Assembly (NCBI RefSeq): GCF_031177825.1 | Contig: NZ_JAPSKE010000003.1 | Location: forward strand, 186,001 to 250,000 | Reading direction: 5' to 3' | Origin: Paenibacillus sp. | GTDB taxonomy: Bacteria > Bacillota > Bacilli > Paenibacillales > YIM-B00363 | Length of the DNA: 64,000 nt | Part shown: positions 1-7,582 of the stretch, one piece after another | Position numbering within the stretch: position 1 is the stretch's first letter | Layout of the letters: every line of letters starts with the position of its first letter | Notes under the pieces: model-generated | Told to the model about the DNA's origin: nothing | Database searches by the model: none | The model's input: only the letters and a program-made list of their open reading frames with translations | Translations under genes and position numbers: made by a program

Positions 1-1
1 A

Positions 2-463
2 ATCAAGCTGCCGGTCGTCGGCCGCAAGGCGCCGGACTTCACGCTGCCGACCGGGGACGGCGGGACGTTCAAGCTGAGCGAGCAGAAGGGGAAGAAGGTC
101 GTTTTATATTTCTACCCGCAGGATCAGACGCCGACGTGCACGCAGCAGGCGTGCGAGTTCCGCGACTTCCACGGCAAGTTCGCCGAGCTCGGCGCCATCG
201 TCGTCGGCGTGTCGCCGGATCCGCCGAAGTCGCATGCGAAGTTCGCCGAGAAGCAGGCGCTGCCGTTCCCGCTGCTGTCGGACGAGTCGCTGAAGGTATG
301 TAAGAAATACGGCGTCTGGCAGTTGAAGAAGCTGTACGGGCGCGAATATATGGGCGTCGAGCGCTCGACGTTCCTGATCGACGAGAAGGGCAAGCTCGTC
401 CGCGCGTGGCGCAAGGTGCGGCTGAAGCATCATATCGCCGACATTTTGGAGGCGCTGCAATAG
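2..463 (+). CDS. bcp: Peroxiredoxin, BCP/thiol peroxidase type (5' truncated)
   Basis: The reading frame is open from the window edge, so the start codon lies outside; 153 codons are visible, close to the full family length of about 155. It reduces hydroperoxides in the cytoplasm using thioredoxin. Visible AhpC/TSA features are the entry APDFTLP, the strand VVLYFYPQ, and a peroxidatic cysteine at visible residue 46 within TPTCTQQAC, followed five residues later by a second cysteine. That spacing is the one used by E. coli-type BCP with a resolving cysteine. It ends next to a bidirectional stem-loop that separates it from a small convergent gene. Family assignment is firm; the physiological substrate is not shown. 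Confidence 0.93.
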   Translation: MKLPVVGRKAPDFTLPTGDGGTFKLSEQKGKKVVLYFYPQDQTPTCTQQACEFRDFHGKFAELGAIVVGVSPDPPKSHAKFAEKQALPFPLLSDESLKVCKKYGVWQLKKLYGREYMGVERSTFLIDEKGKLVRAWRKVRLKHHIADILEALQ

Positions 464-511
464 AAAACGACCGCTTCGAGGCGCTTGCAGCCTACGGGAG
501 CGGTCGTTTTC
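464..511. terminator. Bidirectional terminator between bcp and the 58-aa ORF
   Basis: Perfect inverted repeat GAAAACGACCGCT (from 463) with AGCGGTCGTTTTC (to 511), giving T-rich tails on both strands. It lies between converging genes, which supports the reality of the small minus-strand gene. Confidence 0.85.
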
Positions 512-524
512 TTCGTCGTGCCAT

Positions 525-701
525 TTATCGGTCTAACGACGGAGCGTCGCGGCGCGCGTCTTCCTGAGACGCCGGACGGCGGTCCGTCGGGACGGTCACC
601 TGCTGAGCGGGACGCGTCGGAATCGGCGCGTAAGGCGCATAAGGCGAATAAGGCTCGGACGGCGGCGTGAACGGGAGCGGGGGATGAACGACTAACACCA
701 T
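525..701 (-). CDS. Small Pro/Tyr-rich protein (58 aa), hypothetical
   Basis: ATG at 701, TAA at 527-525. A GAGAGG ribosome binding site lies about 10 nt upstream, and the gene ends 14 bp before a bidirectional terminator, so it looks like a real transcription unit. The protein starts with a short hydrophobic stretch (MVLVVHPPLP) followed by repeated Pro/Tyr pairs (PYSPYAPYAPIP) and a charged Arg/Asp tail. No domain is recognised and no cysteine is present. Such Pro/Tyr-rich mini-proteins are found in spore coats of related bacteria, but that is only an analogy. Its length is below usual gene-caller cut-offs. Confidence 0.55.
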   Translation of the reverse strand: MVLVVHPPLPFTPPSEPYSPYAPYAPIPTRPAQQVTVPTDRRPASQEDARRDAPSLDR

Positions 702-787
702 AAGTATACTTCCTCTCTTCTTATCGATGTTTCTTTACCACCACTTATCCTATTCCGCATCTTCGAAAATGTGACACCCGCGCCGAA

Positions 788-1294
788 TTATTTTTTCGTG
801 AGCACGTCCGTCAGCGTCGCTCGTCCCCAAGGCGCGATCTTCGCGACGACGATCAAGTCGGCCGCCCGCTCCTCCAGCGCGAGACCGGCGCCCTCCGGCA
901 CGTAGTAACGCTCGAGCCCGTATCGGACGACGATCTCCTGTTCCCATTGCCACGTCACGAGCCCCTTGATCAACGCTTGCTCCGGCGGAACCGCGACGCG
1001 GCTCGGGTATGCGGCGACCGCGGCGAAGACGTCGCCCTTCGGCGCGACCGCGACATAGATCGCGTCGCCTTCTTCGGGAAGCGCCTCGCCGCGCCATAAC
1101 GACGGAGACAGCCGGCTGATGTTGTACGACAACGTCACGTAGTCGCCGTACAGGATGTCTCGCGGATCGACCGGCACGGTCTGCAGCCGCACCTCCTTGC
1201 CGAACCAGACGGCGGCGTAGGAGGAGACGGCGAGGCCGAGCAGGAAGATCGCTTGCGCGAGAACGAGAATCGCGAACCACCGAAATTTCGTCAT
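788..1294 (-). CDS. GDYXXLXY domain membrane protein
   Basis: 168 aa. Start chosen at ATG 1294 because it forms an ATGA overlap with the stop of the upstream DUF2157 gene; an in-frame extension to 1417 would run inside that gene and has no membrane logic. One N-terminal transmembrane segment (about residues 5-27) is followed by an extracytoplasmic domain with the family signature GDYVTLSY after DPRDILY. In this family the gene normally sits with DUF2157, as here. The function is not known; it probably forms a membrane complex with the upstream product. Confidence 0.88.
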   Translation of the reverse strand: MTKFRWFAILVLAQAIFLLGLAVSSYAAVWFGKEVRLQTVPVDPRDILYGDYVTLSYNISRLSPSLWRGEALPEEGDAIYVAVAPKGDVFAAVAAYPSRVAVPPEQALIKGLVTWQWEQEIVVRYGLERYYVPEGAGLALEERAADLIVVAKIAPWGRATLTDVLTKK

Positions 1295-2517
1295 CGCTCC
1301 TCCTCCTTCGTCGCTTCCCGCAGCACGACCTTCTTCCGCCGGCCGAGGAACCAACTCAGGGTGAGCAGCAGGGCGCCGCCGAGCAAGAAGAAGAGCGATT
1401 TGTCGAGGAACGCCCACGTCAGCTTGAAGTAGGCGGCCATCGTCGCGAGCAGGAACGCGGCGGTGCCGGAGTTAATGCGCGGCCGCGATTCCTCCTCGTA
1501 GCCGCGGAGCAGCGCGTACAGCGCGAACGCGAACGCCGCGACGAGATACAGGACGGGCATCGCGGACGGCGCGGCGTACAGGAAGGGCGCGAACGGCAGC
1601 CAGTCGAGCAGCGACAAGGCGTCGCCGCGTCGGCGCTTCGCGTACGCCGAGACGGCGAACAGCGCCAGCAGCGCCGGCAGATAGACCCAAGCGTCGAGGG
1701 GCGTCGGCGCGCCGAGCGGTCCGGCGAACAAGACGATGCCGAGCGCGAACAGGAACGCAGCGGCGAGCGCGGGCCATTGGACCGCGCGGCGCAAGCGATC
1801 GCCGCGCAGCAGATCGCCGACGGCGTATAGCAGGGCCATCGGGACGAACATCGCGCCGAACGGCCATTCCATCGCGAGGACGAGCAGCAGCGTCTGCCCG
1901 ACGATGCCGATCGACCAGAGCGCCGGGACGAAACGAGACTCGCGGCGGCGGAGGGCGAACCACGGCAGGGCGAGCGCCAATACGGCGAACGCCGTCCAGC
2001 TGAAGCGGCCGCCGAACGCGCTAAGGCTGTACCCTTGCGCCACGAACGTAAGGACGAGCGCGACGGCGTACAAATACCGGCTGCGTAGCGTATACGCGAG
2101 CGCCGCGCCGGCGGCGGACCAGACGACGAGGGTCGCCGCGCCGTACATGACCATGTGAAACATTTGGTGCACGAGAATCATGCCGCCGCCGAAGGCGAAC
2201 AAGCCGACGCTGGCGATCGCGACGCCGAGCCGTTCGCGCCCGCGCGCGATCAGCCGGCCTCCGGCGGCGTAAGCCGCCAGCATGACGGCGAGCAGCTGCG
2301 CCTGGCGCAGCTCGTTCGCGAGCGCCTGCCAGTTCGCGGCCACGAAGCTGAGCACGCCGAGTCCGAGCAGCAGCCCGCCGAGCAGCGGCAGAACGCCGAC
2401 GCTTCGCTCCGGGCTGCCGTCGTCGTACAAGGCGCGGATGCGCGCGAGCTGGTCCGGAGTAACGAGCTCTTCGCGTACCCAGCGGTCGCCTTCGCGGGCG
2501 AGCCATTTCTTAGACAT
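1291..2517 (-). CDS. DUF2157 multi-pass membrane protein
   Basis: 408 aa, ATG at 2517 with GGAGGAGG 7-8 nt upstream. The N-terminal soluble part (KKWLAREGDRWVREELVTPDQLARIRALY) is typical of DUF2157 and is followed by around 12 hydrophobic segments. It is translationally coupled to the GDYXXLXY gene by a 4-bp overlap. No catalytic motif is visible. A perfect palindrome AAGATA-CCCC-TATCTT at 2545-2560, just upstream, may be a regulatory site. Confidence 0.88.
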   Translation of the reverse strand: MSKKWLAREGDRWVREELVTPDQLARIRALYDDGSPERSVGVLPLLGGLLLGLGVLSFVAANWQALANELRQAQLLAVMLAAYAAGGRLIARGRERLGVAIASVGLFAFGGGMILVHQMFHMVMYGAATLVVWSAAGAALAYTLRSRYLYAVALVLTFVAQGYSLSAFGGRFSWTAFAVLALALPWFALRRRESRFVPALWSIGIVGQTLLLVLAMEWPFGAMFVPMALLYAVGDLLRGDRLRRAVQWPALAAAFLFALGIVLFAGPLGAPTPLDAWVYLPALLALFAVSAYAKRRRGDALSLLDWLPFAPFLYAAPSAMPVLYLVAAFAFALYALLRGYEEESRPRINSGTAAFLLATMAAYFKLTWAFLDKSLFFLLGGALLLTLSWFLGRRKKVVLREATKEEER

Positions 2518-2544
2518 GCCGATTCCTCCTCCCGCTTCCGTTCT

Positions 2545-2560
2545 AAGATACCCCTATCTT
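2545..2560. promoter_or_regulatory. Palindrome upstream of the DUF2157 gene
   Basis: AAGATA-CCCC-TATCTT, perfect 6-bp arms, 28 bp before the DUF2157 start. On the minus strand it contains GGGTAT, a sigma-B-like -10, with only a partial -35 (GTTCGC, 14 bp away). Operator or alternative promoter is an inference. Confidence 0.3.
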
Positions 2561-2587
2561 CGCACAGGCGAACGGAGAAGTCGACGG

Positions 2588-2686
2588 ATGTACGTCAAGT
2601 TCGGCCGCATCGCGTTCGAGTACATCTCGATCGGCCGGAGGCGCTTCGGCATCAGCGCGGCGGCGACGAGGGGGGCCCGGACATAG
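2588..2686 (+). CDS. Possible basic 32-aa peptide
   Basis: ATG at 2588 preceded by GGAGAAG, TAG at 2684. The peptide is strongly basic and amphipathic (KFGRIAFEYISIGRRRFG) and fills the otherwise empty 170-bp gap between two minus-strand genes. It has no recognised relatives, and no clear promoter was found, so it may be chance. Confidence 0.25.
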   Translation: MYVKFGRIAFEYISIGRRRFGISAAATRGART

Positions 2687-2687
2687 G

Positions 2688-3140
2688 TCAAAGCTTCGTC
2701 ACCCCGATCGCGTGATGATCGGCGAGAATGCGGGCGACGCGCTCCTGCTTCGCTTCGTCGCCGTTACAATTGACGAGCAGGACGACGTCCATCCGATGAA
2801 TGCGGTGTTTGCGAATCCCCCGCGCCTTCTTCACGAAGCGTTCGACGACGATGCCGAGGGCGATGCCCGCGACGAGCCCGATCCCCCCCCAGAGAATAGG
2901 TCCCCAATACAAGAGGAATCCGTAGATCGTGCCGAGCAGCATCGTGATAGTGGCGGTGCACGCGACCGGGAACAAGTTGAAGCCGTCCGTATTGTACGGG
3001 TCGACGGGGAGGGGGAGGCCCGAATCGGGTTTCCGCAGCGGGATCGCCAGAATGTCCGAGGCGGCTACGCGGGCTTCCTCCAGCGTCGCGACCGCGAGCT
3101 CCAGCTTCAGCGAATGTTCGAATACGGATATGACGTACAA
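2688..3140 (-). CDS. Hypothetical membrane protein (150 aa)
   Basis: TTG start at 3140 chosen because GGAGG lies 10 nt upstream. The N-terminal ~50 residues form a small alpha/beta domain (YVISVFEHSLKLELAVATL, then a DILAIPL strand) like that of flexible general-stress-protein-type folds. Two transmembrane segments follow (about 55-77 and 80-102), then a basic loop and a cytoplasmic tail. It begins 18 bp after the stop of the upstream 255-aa membrane-protein gene, so the two form an operon. Function unknown. Confidence 0.7.
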   Translation of the reverse strand: MYVISVFEHSLKLELAVATLEEARVAASDILAIPLRKPDSGLPLPVDPYNTDGFNLFPVACTATITMLLGTIYGFLLYWGPILWGGIGLVAGIALGIVVERFVKKARGIRKHRIHRMDVVLLVNCNGDEAKQERVARILADHHAIGVTKL

Positions 3141-3158
3141 GGGGCGTGCACCTCCGAA

Positions 3159-3926
3159 TTAGACGGGCATCTTGAAGTCGGGCGGGTTGTACCGATTCCT
3201 CAAATGACGGGCCTGCTCGATTTCGAACATCCGGTTGCTCGCCAGAATGCGATAATAGCTGTCGCTCGCCGCGAATACGTAGACGGAAGGCAAATACAAC
3301 AGCCATTGCGGATCGAGCGACGACGTCGCGAGGGCGAACTCCCCCGTCATCGTGTAGAATACTGCCGACAAGAAGTTCGATTTATAGACGATGAGGATGT
3401 GCGACAGCATCAAATACAAGCCGGAGGCCAGGTTTCTCGAAATCAGATGCCCCAGACCCGGCATGAACAACGACCAGACGATGCCGAACCAGGGGCTCGC
3501 CTTCATCAAATAATTGATCTCGAAGCTGTTCATTCGGAAGGCGGGCAGCGGGACGCGGGCGCGATCGGCCAATACGGAAAACTGATTAAGCTCCGTCGCG
3601 AGACGGTACGAGTCCCACATGACGAAAATGTAGATGGCGATGTACAAGAAAAACCAACGGATGTCGAGGCACGCCTTCGCCGCGTCGAACTCGCCGGTCA
3701 TCGAGAGGTAGATCGCTTGATTCAGGTGGCTTTGCGTATTGATCGCGAACTCCCAGAGGAAGAGGAGAACTCCCTTGATTCCCTTGCCAAGCAAGATGTG
3801 GCCGGCCCCGGGGAAGGCGGCCGACCACCATAAAGCGGTATATGGGTTATGGACCTGAATGATATTGGAGTTGAAAGGAGAAATGACTGCCTTCGGCCTT
3901 CGGAGGCCGCCGCTTCTGATTTGCAT
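3159..3926 (-). CDS. Hypothetical membrane protein with internal duplication (255 aa)
   Basis: The ATG at 3926 has only a modest Shine-Dalgarno (GGCGGGAAG); the first ~25 residues may be less conserved. The protein is built of two homologous halves. Half 1 (about 28-120) contains PGAGHILLGKGIKGVLLF, then YLSMTGEFDAAKACLD and WDSYRLA. Half 2 (about 140-235) contains PGLGHLISRNLASGLYLM, then FYTMTGEFALATSSLD and SDSYYRIL. Each half has about three hydrophobic segments. PGxGHxxxxxxxxGxxL resembles the motif of TM2-like/DUF5683 proteins. No function can be assigned; it is co-transcribed with the 150-aa gene downstream. Confidence 0.75.
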   Translation of the reverse strand: MQIRSGGLRRPKAVISPFNSNIIQVHNPYTALWWSAAFPGAGHILLGKGIKGVLLFLWEFAINTQSHLNQAIYLSMTGEFDAAKACLDIRWFFLYIAIYIFVMWDSYRLATELNQFSVLADRARVPLPAFRMNSFEINYLMKASPWFGIVWSLFMPGLGHLISRNLASGLYLMLSHILIVYKSNFLSAVFYTMTGEFALATSSLDPQWLLYLPSVYVFAASDSYYRILASNRMFEIEQARHLRNRYNPPDFKMPV

Positions 3927-4005
3927 TGCGTCTTCCCGCCCGTCGTCGGATATGATCCTATTGTTTTACAGGAGGGGCATCGTTATCCAAAGGCCTCGAC
4001 GAATG

Positions 4006-4629
4006 TCAAGCCTCCGGCGCGACTTGGATTCGCAATACCGTCTTCCTCCGGGAGGTCTCCGTCTTCCGCGGATCCGAGATGTAAATTTCCCGATGGAGCT
4101 TCGACGTTCTTCGATAGCCGCGCTCGCGGCAGTACGCCTCCATCGCCTCGAAACTGGCGGGCTCGTCGTCGTAGCTGCCTATATGCATCATCTGACAGCA
4201 CAACCCCTCCTCCATCGAGACGAGGGATGCCTCGGTTATAAAGGGGTTAGGCTTCTTCCGGCTCGTCTCCCGCTGCAGCCGCTCGAACAGCGCATCCTCG
4301 AGAAACGCGGGCTGGCGAATCATGAGCTTGTACTTCAAGTTGCTCTTCACGGTATGCGGCACATTCAAGTCGACGAGACCCCAGACGCCCTCAAGCGGGT
4401 ATACCGTATATTCGTAGTATCCCGCCGGCGGGGCTTCGCGCTTATAGGACATCTTCGCGGCGTAGCTAAGGCTGTACAGCGCGGCGGTCGCCGACGCGAA
4501 TTCGTCCCCGTTCGGATCCCCTTGCCCCTCGATCGCGATGAACGTCATGCGCGGCACCTGAACGATCTCCGGACGTTCCTTCGGCACATACAACGACTTG
4601 TCTTGTTTCTTATAGTCTATTTTCGTCAT
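4006..4629 (-). CDS. GyrI-like small-molecule-binding domain protein
   Basis: 207 aa, ATG at 4629 with GGAGGT about 10 nt upstream. The start KIDYKKQDKSLYVPKERP, the core VPRMTFIAIEGQGDPNG and the ALYSLSYAAKMSYK helix are characteristic of stand-alone GyrI-like proteins, which share the ligand-binding fold of AraC/MerR-family effector domains but have no DNA-binding part. A CC pair occurs in EEGLCCQMMHIG. Probable role is binding or hydrolysis of small toxic compounds; the ligand is unknown. A 6-3-6 palindrome at 4680-4694 lies in its promoter region. Confidence 0.88.
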   Translation of the reverse strand: MTKIDYKKQDKSLYVPKERPEIVQVPRMTFIAIEGQGDPNGDEFASATAALYSLSYAAKMSYKREAPPAGYYEYTVYPLEGVWGLVDLNVPHTVKSNLKYKLMIRQPAFLEDALFERLQRETSRKKPNPFITEASLVSMEEGLCCQMMHIGSYDDEPASFEAMEAYCRERGYRRTSKLHREIYISDPRKTETSRRKTVLRIQVAPEA

Positions 4630-4679
4630 GTTCGGTTCGACCTCCGATTCGGTTTGCGTTCAGCATACCACTCGATCGC

Positions 4680-4694
4680 TGACAGGGGCTGTCA
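4680..4694. promoter_or_regulatory. Palindromic site upstream of the GyrI-like gene
   Basis: Perfect TGACAG-GGG-CTGTCA, 51 bp before the start codon. Position and symmetry suit a repressor or MerR-type activator site; no regulator gene is adjacent. Confidence 0.35.
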
Positions 4695-4704
4695 TGGTTG
4701 GAAT

Positions 4705-4740
4705 AAGAAACAGGAGCCGCCCCGTAAGGGGAAGCTCCTG
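4705..4740 (-). terminator. Terminator downstream of the VOC remnant
   Basis: Stem CAGGAGC (4711-4717) with GCTCCTG (4734-4740) enclosing a second small hairpin. Read on the minus strand it is followed by TTTCTTATT. It appears to have served the decayed VOC gene. Confidence 0.6.
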
Positions 4741-4764
4741 CGTCGACGGCGGATGTCGACGGTT

Positions 4765-4847
4765 GAACGGGAAAACCTCCTGATCATTCGGCCGAAACGC
4801 GGCAATTCGCCAGCGTAACGTCAAATAAGGGGGTGGTTTTCCCGTTC
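4765..4847. repeat. 13-bp perfect inverted repeat
   Basis: GAACGGGAAAACC at 4765-4777 and GGTTTTCCCGTTC at 4835-4847, separated by 57 bp. It sits between the minus-strand terminator and the VOC remnant and may mark an old insertion or deletion. Confidence 0.5.
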
Positions 4848-4861
4848 ATCGGTCGAGGGCG

Positions 4862-4978
4862 TTACCCGCGCAGTCCGAACCGGTTGCCGGATTCGTCGAA
4901 GAAGGCGACGAACGTGCCGAACCCCATTTTCACGGGCTCGCCCTCGAAGGATACGCCGTTGTTCTTCTCCGTGATTGT
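4862..4978 (-). pseudogene. C-terminal remnant of a VOC (glyoxalase-like) protein
   Basis: The last ~37 codons of a minus-strand frame end FVAFFDESGNRFGLRG, the usual C-terminus of VOC/glyoxalase-bleomycin-resistance proteins, with a normal stop at 4862-4864. Upstream of this the frame does not continue as a VOC domain; it runs into the promoter and 5' part of the zf-TFIIB gene on the other strand. The rest of the gene therefore appears deleted. Confidence 0.6.
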
Positions 4979-5051
4979 CGTCGGGCATGGTGGTTGGGGA
5001 ATTATGGTATACTCATCGGTAGTGAATAAAATAGCGATGGAGGCGGATTCC

Positions 5052-5351
5052 ATGAAATGCCCGGTATGCAACGATGTACGGATGAGAGAAGTTGAGAAGA
5101 ACGGCGTGCACATCGATGTTTGCCCGGATTGCAAAGGAGTATGGCTCGACAGGGGAGAGTTGGATAAGCTGATGCTCGGGGTACGCGAAGTGCGGGAGGA
5201 ATACAACGAATGGCACCGGGAACCGCCGCCCCAACCCCAGATTCCGCCTTATCCGCAAGGGAAGCCAAGGAGCGATTCCGACGATTATCGTTATCCTCCG
5301 AAATACAAGAAGAAAAACACGGTGCTCGACATCTTCAACGATTTGTTTTAA
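5052..5351 (+). CDS. zf-TFIIB domain (zinc ribbon) protein
   Basis: 99 aa. ATG at 5052 chosen because GGAGG lies 8 nt upstream and the protein then starts exactly at the zinc ribbon. Zinc ligands are CPVC at residues 3-6 and CPDC about 20 residues later, followed by the family motif GVWLDRGELDKL. The tail is Pro-rich, then Lys-rich (KYKKKN), and ends LDIFNDLF. The family's role is unclear. An extended -10 (TGGTATACT) is present at 5005-5013. Confidence 0.88.
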   Translation: MKCPVCNDVRMREVEKNGVHIDVCPDCKGVWLDRGELDKLMLGVREVREEYNEWHREPPPQPQIPPYPQGKPRSDSDDYRYPPKYKKKNTVLDIFNDLF

Positions 5352-5357
5352 CGGAAC

Positions 5358-5397
5358 ATGGCCCAGAGCTCCGCGCATTGACGGAGTTCTGGGCCAT
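5358..5397. terminator. Bidirectional terminator
   Basis: ATGGCCCAGAGCTCCG pairs with CGGAGTTCTGGGCCAT around an 8-nt loop, between the converging zf-TFIIB and YdbT-like genes. Confidence 0.75.
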
Positions 5398-5437
5398 CTT
5401 CGCGGTTTATGGGGAACGGCGTCAGCCGCTTCTCGGC

Positions 5438-6916
5438 TTACCTCTTCCTCGATAGCCAATCCGACAGCGCGCGGACGTCGTCGGCGTCGGCATGCCTTAG
5501 CGAGAAAGCCGTTCCGGATTTCCCCGCCGCTATAGCGACCTTAAGGGTAGCGAGCTGCTTCCCTTTTTGCATCGGCGTCTGCGAGCGGCGATGCCATTGC
5601 ACGCGAGGGCGCGGGATCAACACCGTCTTTTTGGAAAATGCCCCGTTGCGGAGAGCAAGCAGCCCCTCCTCCCGCGACCAAGCCGCTTGACGGAATGCCA
5701 TGAAGCCGAAGGCCCATACGACCGGCGGGAGCAGGAGCGCGCACCAGCGCCAATCGGTCGGCAGCCAGACGATGGCGGCCGCCGCCGCAAGCGACGCGAG
5801 CAGCGCGGGGAACAAGGCATAACTGTTATAGGCCTTCTTGCCGACGGGCTTCCACGATCCCGGCCAGCGGTAGTCCGTCAAGAACGTTTCGAATAATTTC
5901 GGCAGCTCCGAGACGCGAAGGAGCGGGAAGACGTCGACGGTCTTGTTCTCGTCATCCGAGCCGCCCGCGATCACGATTCTGACGGAGGCCATACGGAACG
6001 GCATAAGCAGGGCGTGCTCCGTCACCTGCACCGCCTGGATGCGCCGAGACGCGATGACCCTGCGTTTCTTCTCCAGCACTCCTCGCTCGATCGTCAGCGT
6101 ATCGCCTTCCGCCTCGAGCCGGAACCCGTACGTCAGCAGGAAGGTGACCGCGACGGCGAACGCCCACGTCGCGGCGGCGAAGGCGCCGATCGCAAGAGGG
6201 AGGCCGGCGGCGAACAACGGGCCGGACATCGCGTCCCAGATTTCGGTTTTCCGCAGCCATTCGTCCCACAGCTGCACTCCGCCGCCGACGACGACAGTCC
6301 AGATCAGCAGGAACTTGCCGCTGGCGACGCTCAGAAGCAGCGTTCGGCGGAGCGAAAAGCGCATGCTCCGAGCGCCGCCGCTCGGAAGAAGGCGCTCGGC
6401 AGGGGTTTCTTCAGCGTCCTCGGACGCCGCGTCGCCGCCTAAGCCCAACGCGGCCTGAATGCGGGCCGCCTCCGCCGCCGCGATGGAGCTGAGTACGGCG
6501 TTCTCGTCTCCTCCGGCCGTCTCCACCTCCAGCCGGACCAAGCCGAAGAGGCGATCGTACACGGCGACCGTCGTATCCAGGGACTGAATGCGATCCTGGG
6601 CGATCCACATTTTCCGACGAACCCATAACCCTTGCTCAATATACAGAACGCCCTGCCCTACTCGGTATCGGAAGCGCAGCCAGCGAATCCAGGCTACGGA
6701 AATCAACAACATGGCGGCGCCCGCGACGACGAAGGCCGTGAGCGACCCTCGTTCGATCGATCGGCCGAGCAGCTTGTCGGCGCCCCATATGACGGCGGGA
6801 ATGAGCGGCAGCAAGCCGGACAGCTCCTTCCCGGAACGGAACAGAAAATAGAGCATCGACACGGGGTGAAGGCGCTTGCCTGCGGGAGCTTCCCCGACCG
6901 ATTCAGCGTTCTTCAT
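5438..6916 (-). CDS. ydbT: YdbT-like membrane protein with bacterial PH domains
   Basis: 492 aa. Overlaps the end of the YdbS-like gene by 14 bp, so the pair is translationally linked. It has paired transmembrane segments (about 32-75, 195-250, 375-410), each preceding a bacterial PH-2 (bPH_2) module: RYRVGQGVLYIEQGLWVRRKMWIA, then FRLEAEGDTLTIERGVLEKK, then a degenerate third module near the C-terminus. In B. subtilis the homologous YdbS/YdbT pair contributes to resistance to a Bacillus antimicrobial; a membrane-stress role is likely but not shown here. Confidence 0.87.
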   Translation of the reverse strand: MKNAESVGEAPAGKRLHPVSMLYFLFRSGKELSGLLPLIPAVIWGADKLLGRSIERGSLTAFVVAGAAMLLISVAWIRWLRFRYRVGQGVLYIEQGLWVRRKMWIAQDRIQSLDTTVAVYDRLFGLVRLEVETAGGDENAVLSSIAAAEAARIQAALGLGGDAASEDAEETPAERLLPSGGARSMRFSLRRTLLLSVASGKFLLIWTVVVGGGVQLWDEWLRKTEIWDAMSGPLFAAGLPLAIGAFAAATWAFAVAVTFLLTYGFRLEAEGDTLTIERGVLEKKRRVIASRRIQAVQVTEHALLMPFRMASVRIVIAGGSDDENKTVDVFPLLRVSELPKLFETFLTDYRWPGSWKPVGKKAYNSYALFPALLASLAAAAAIVWLPTDWRWCALLLPPVVWAFGFMAFRQAAWSREEGLLALRNGAFSKKTVLIPRPRVQWHRRSQTPMQKGKQLATLKVAIAAGKSGTAFSLRHADADDVRALSDWLSRKR

Positions 6917-7370
6917 GCTCGGCTACCCCTGCCCATTCGGCAATCTGCTTGCGCACGCGATCGGCTTCTTCCTCGGACAGCGCCGGAATGCGGTGGCTGC
7001 CGGCCGCCGTGGCGAACGTGACGGTCGACAATCCGTACCGCTTCTGAATCGGTCCCTGCTTCGAGTCGACATGCTGAATTCGCGACATCGGGATCGAGGA
7101 GCGCTTCCTCACCCATAATCCGTGCTGCAACTCGATCTCTTTCTCCGTGACGTTGTACCTCCAAGTGCGATAGAGCAGCCTCGGCATGACGATCAGCTCA
7201 ACGCCGACGAATAGGGCCGAGAAGGCGGCCGCCGCGGCGGGGATCCAGGTCGGCCAGTCGAACCTCGCCGTCAGTGCGCCGAGAATGACGAGACCGGTCA
7301 CATCGGCCGCGCTGGCGATCCAGCCTTCCGTTCGTCGGGCTTGCACCGCCCGTGGGTCGATGGTCTTCAA
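6903..7370 (-). CDS. ydbS: YdbS-like bPH_2 domain membrane protein
   Basis: 155 aa, TTG start at 7370 with AAGGAG about 10 nt upstream. Two transmembrane segments (about 25-45 and 48-65) are followed by one bPH_2 domain (YNVTEKEIELQHGLWVRKRSSIPMSRIQHVD). It is the first gene of a two-gene operon with the YdbT-like gene. Length and architecture match the YdbS family. Confidence 0.87.
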   Translation of the reverse strand: MKTIDPRAVQARRTEGWIASAADVTGLVILGALTARFDWPTWIPAAAAAFSALFVGVELIVMPRLLYRTWRYNVTEKEIELQHGLWVRKRSSIPMSRIQHVDSKQGPIQKRYGLSTVTFATAAGSHRIPALSEEEADRVRKQIAEWAGVAEHEER

Positions 7371-7542
7371 GATGGTCGCACTCCTTCTTTGGTCTACTGG
7401 ATCGGTCCAAAATCAAGTTCTAACGTTCCCGGCATCATCCTAACACGCAATACGGTGATCGTGCGAGACGGTTCCGCCTCGTTCCGCGCGATACACGCCG
7501 TCGGCGCGCGTTCGTACATCCGAACCGGGACATCAACGAAAG

Positions 7543-7569
7543 GAGCCCCAGGTCATCGACCCGGGGCTC
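7543..7569 (-). terminator. Terminator of the rRNA methyltransferase gene
   Basis: GAGCCCC/GGGGCTC stem 14 bp beyond the stop codon, followed on the minus strand by CTTTCGTT. Confidence 0.65.
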
Positions 7570-7582
7570 TATTCGGCAAGCG

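Noticed and set aside
485..670. 61-codon plus-strand frame after bcp
   Set aside because: Starts inside the terminator and is antisense to the better supported 58-aa gene.
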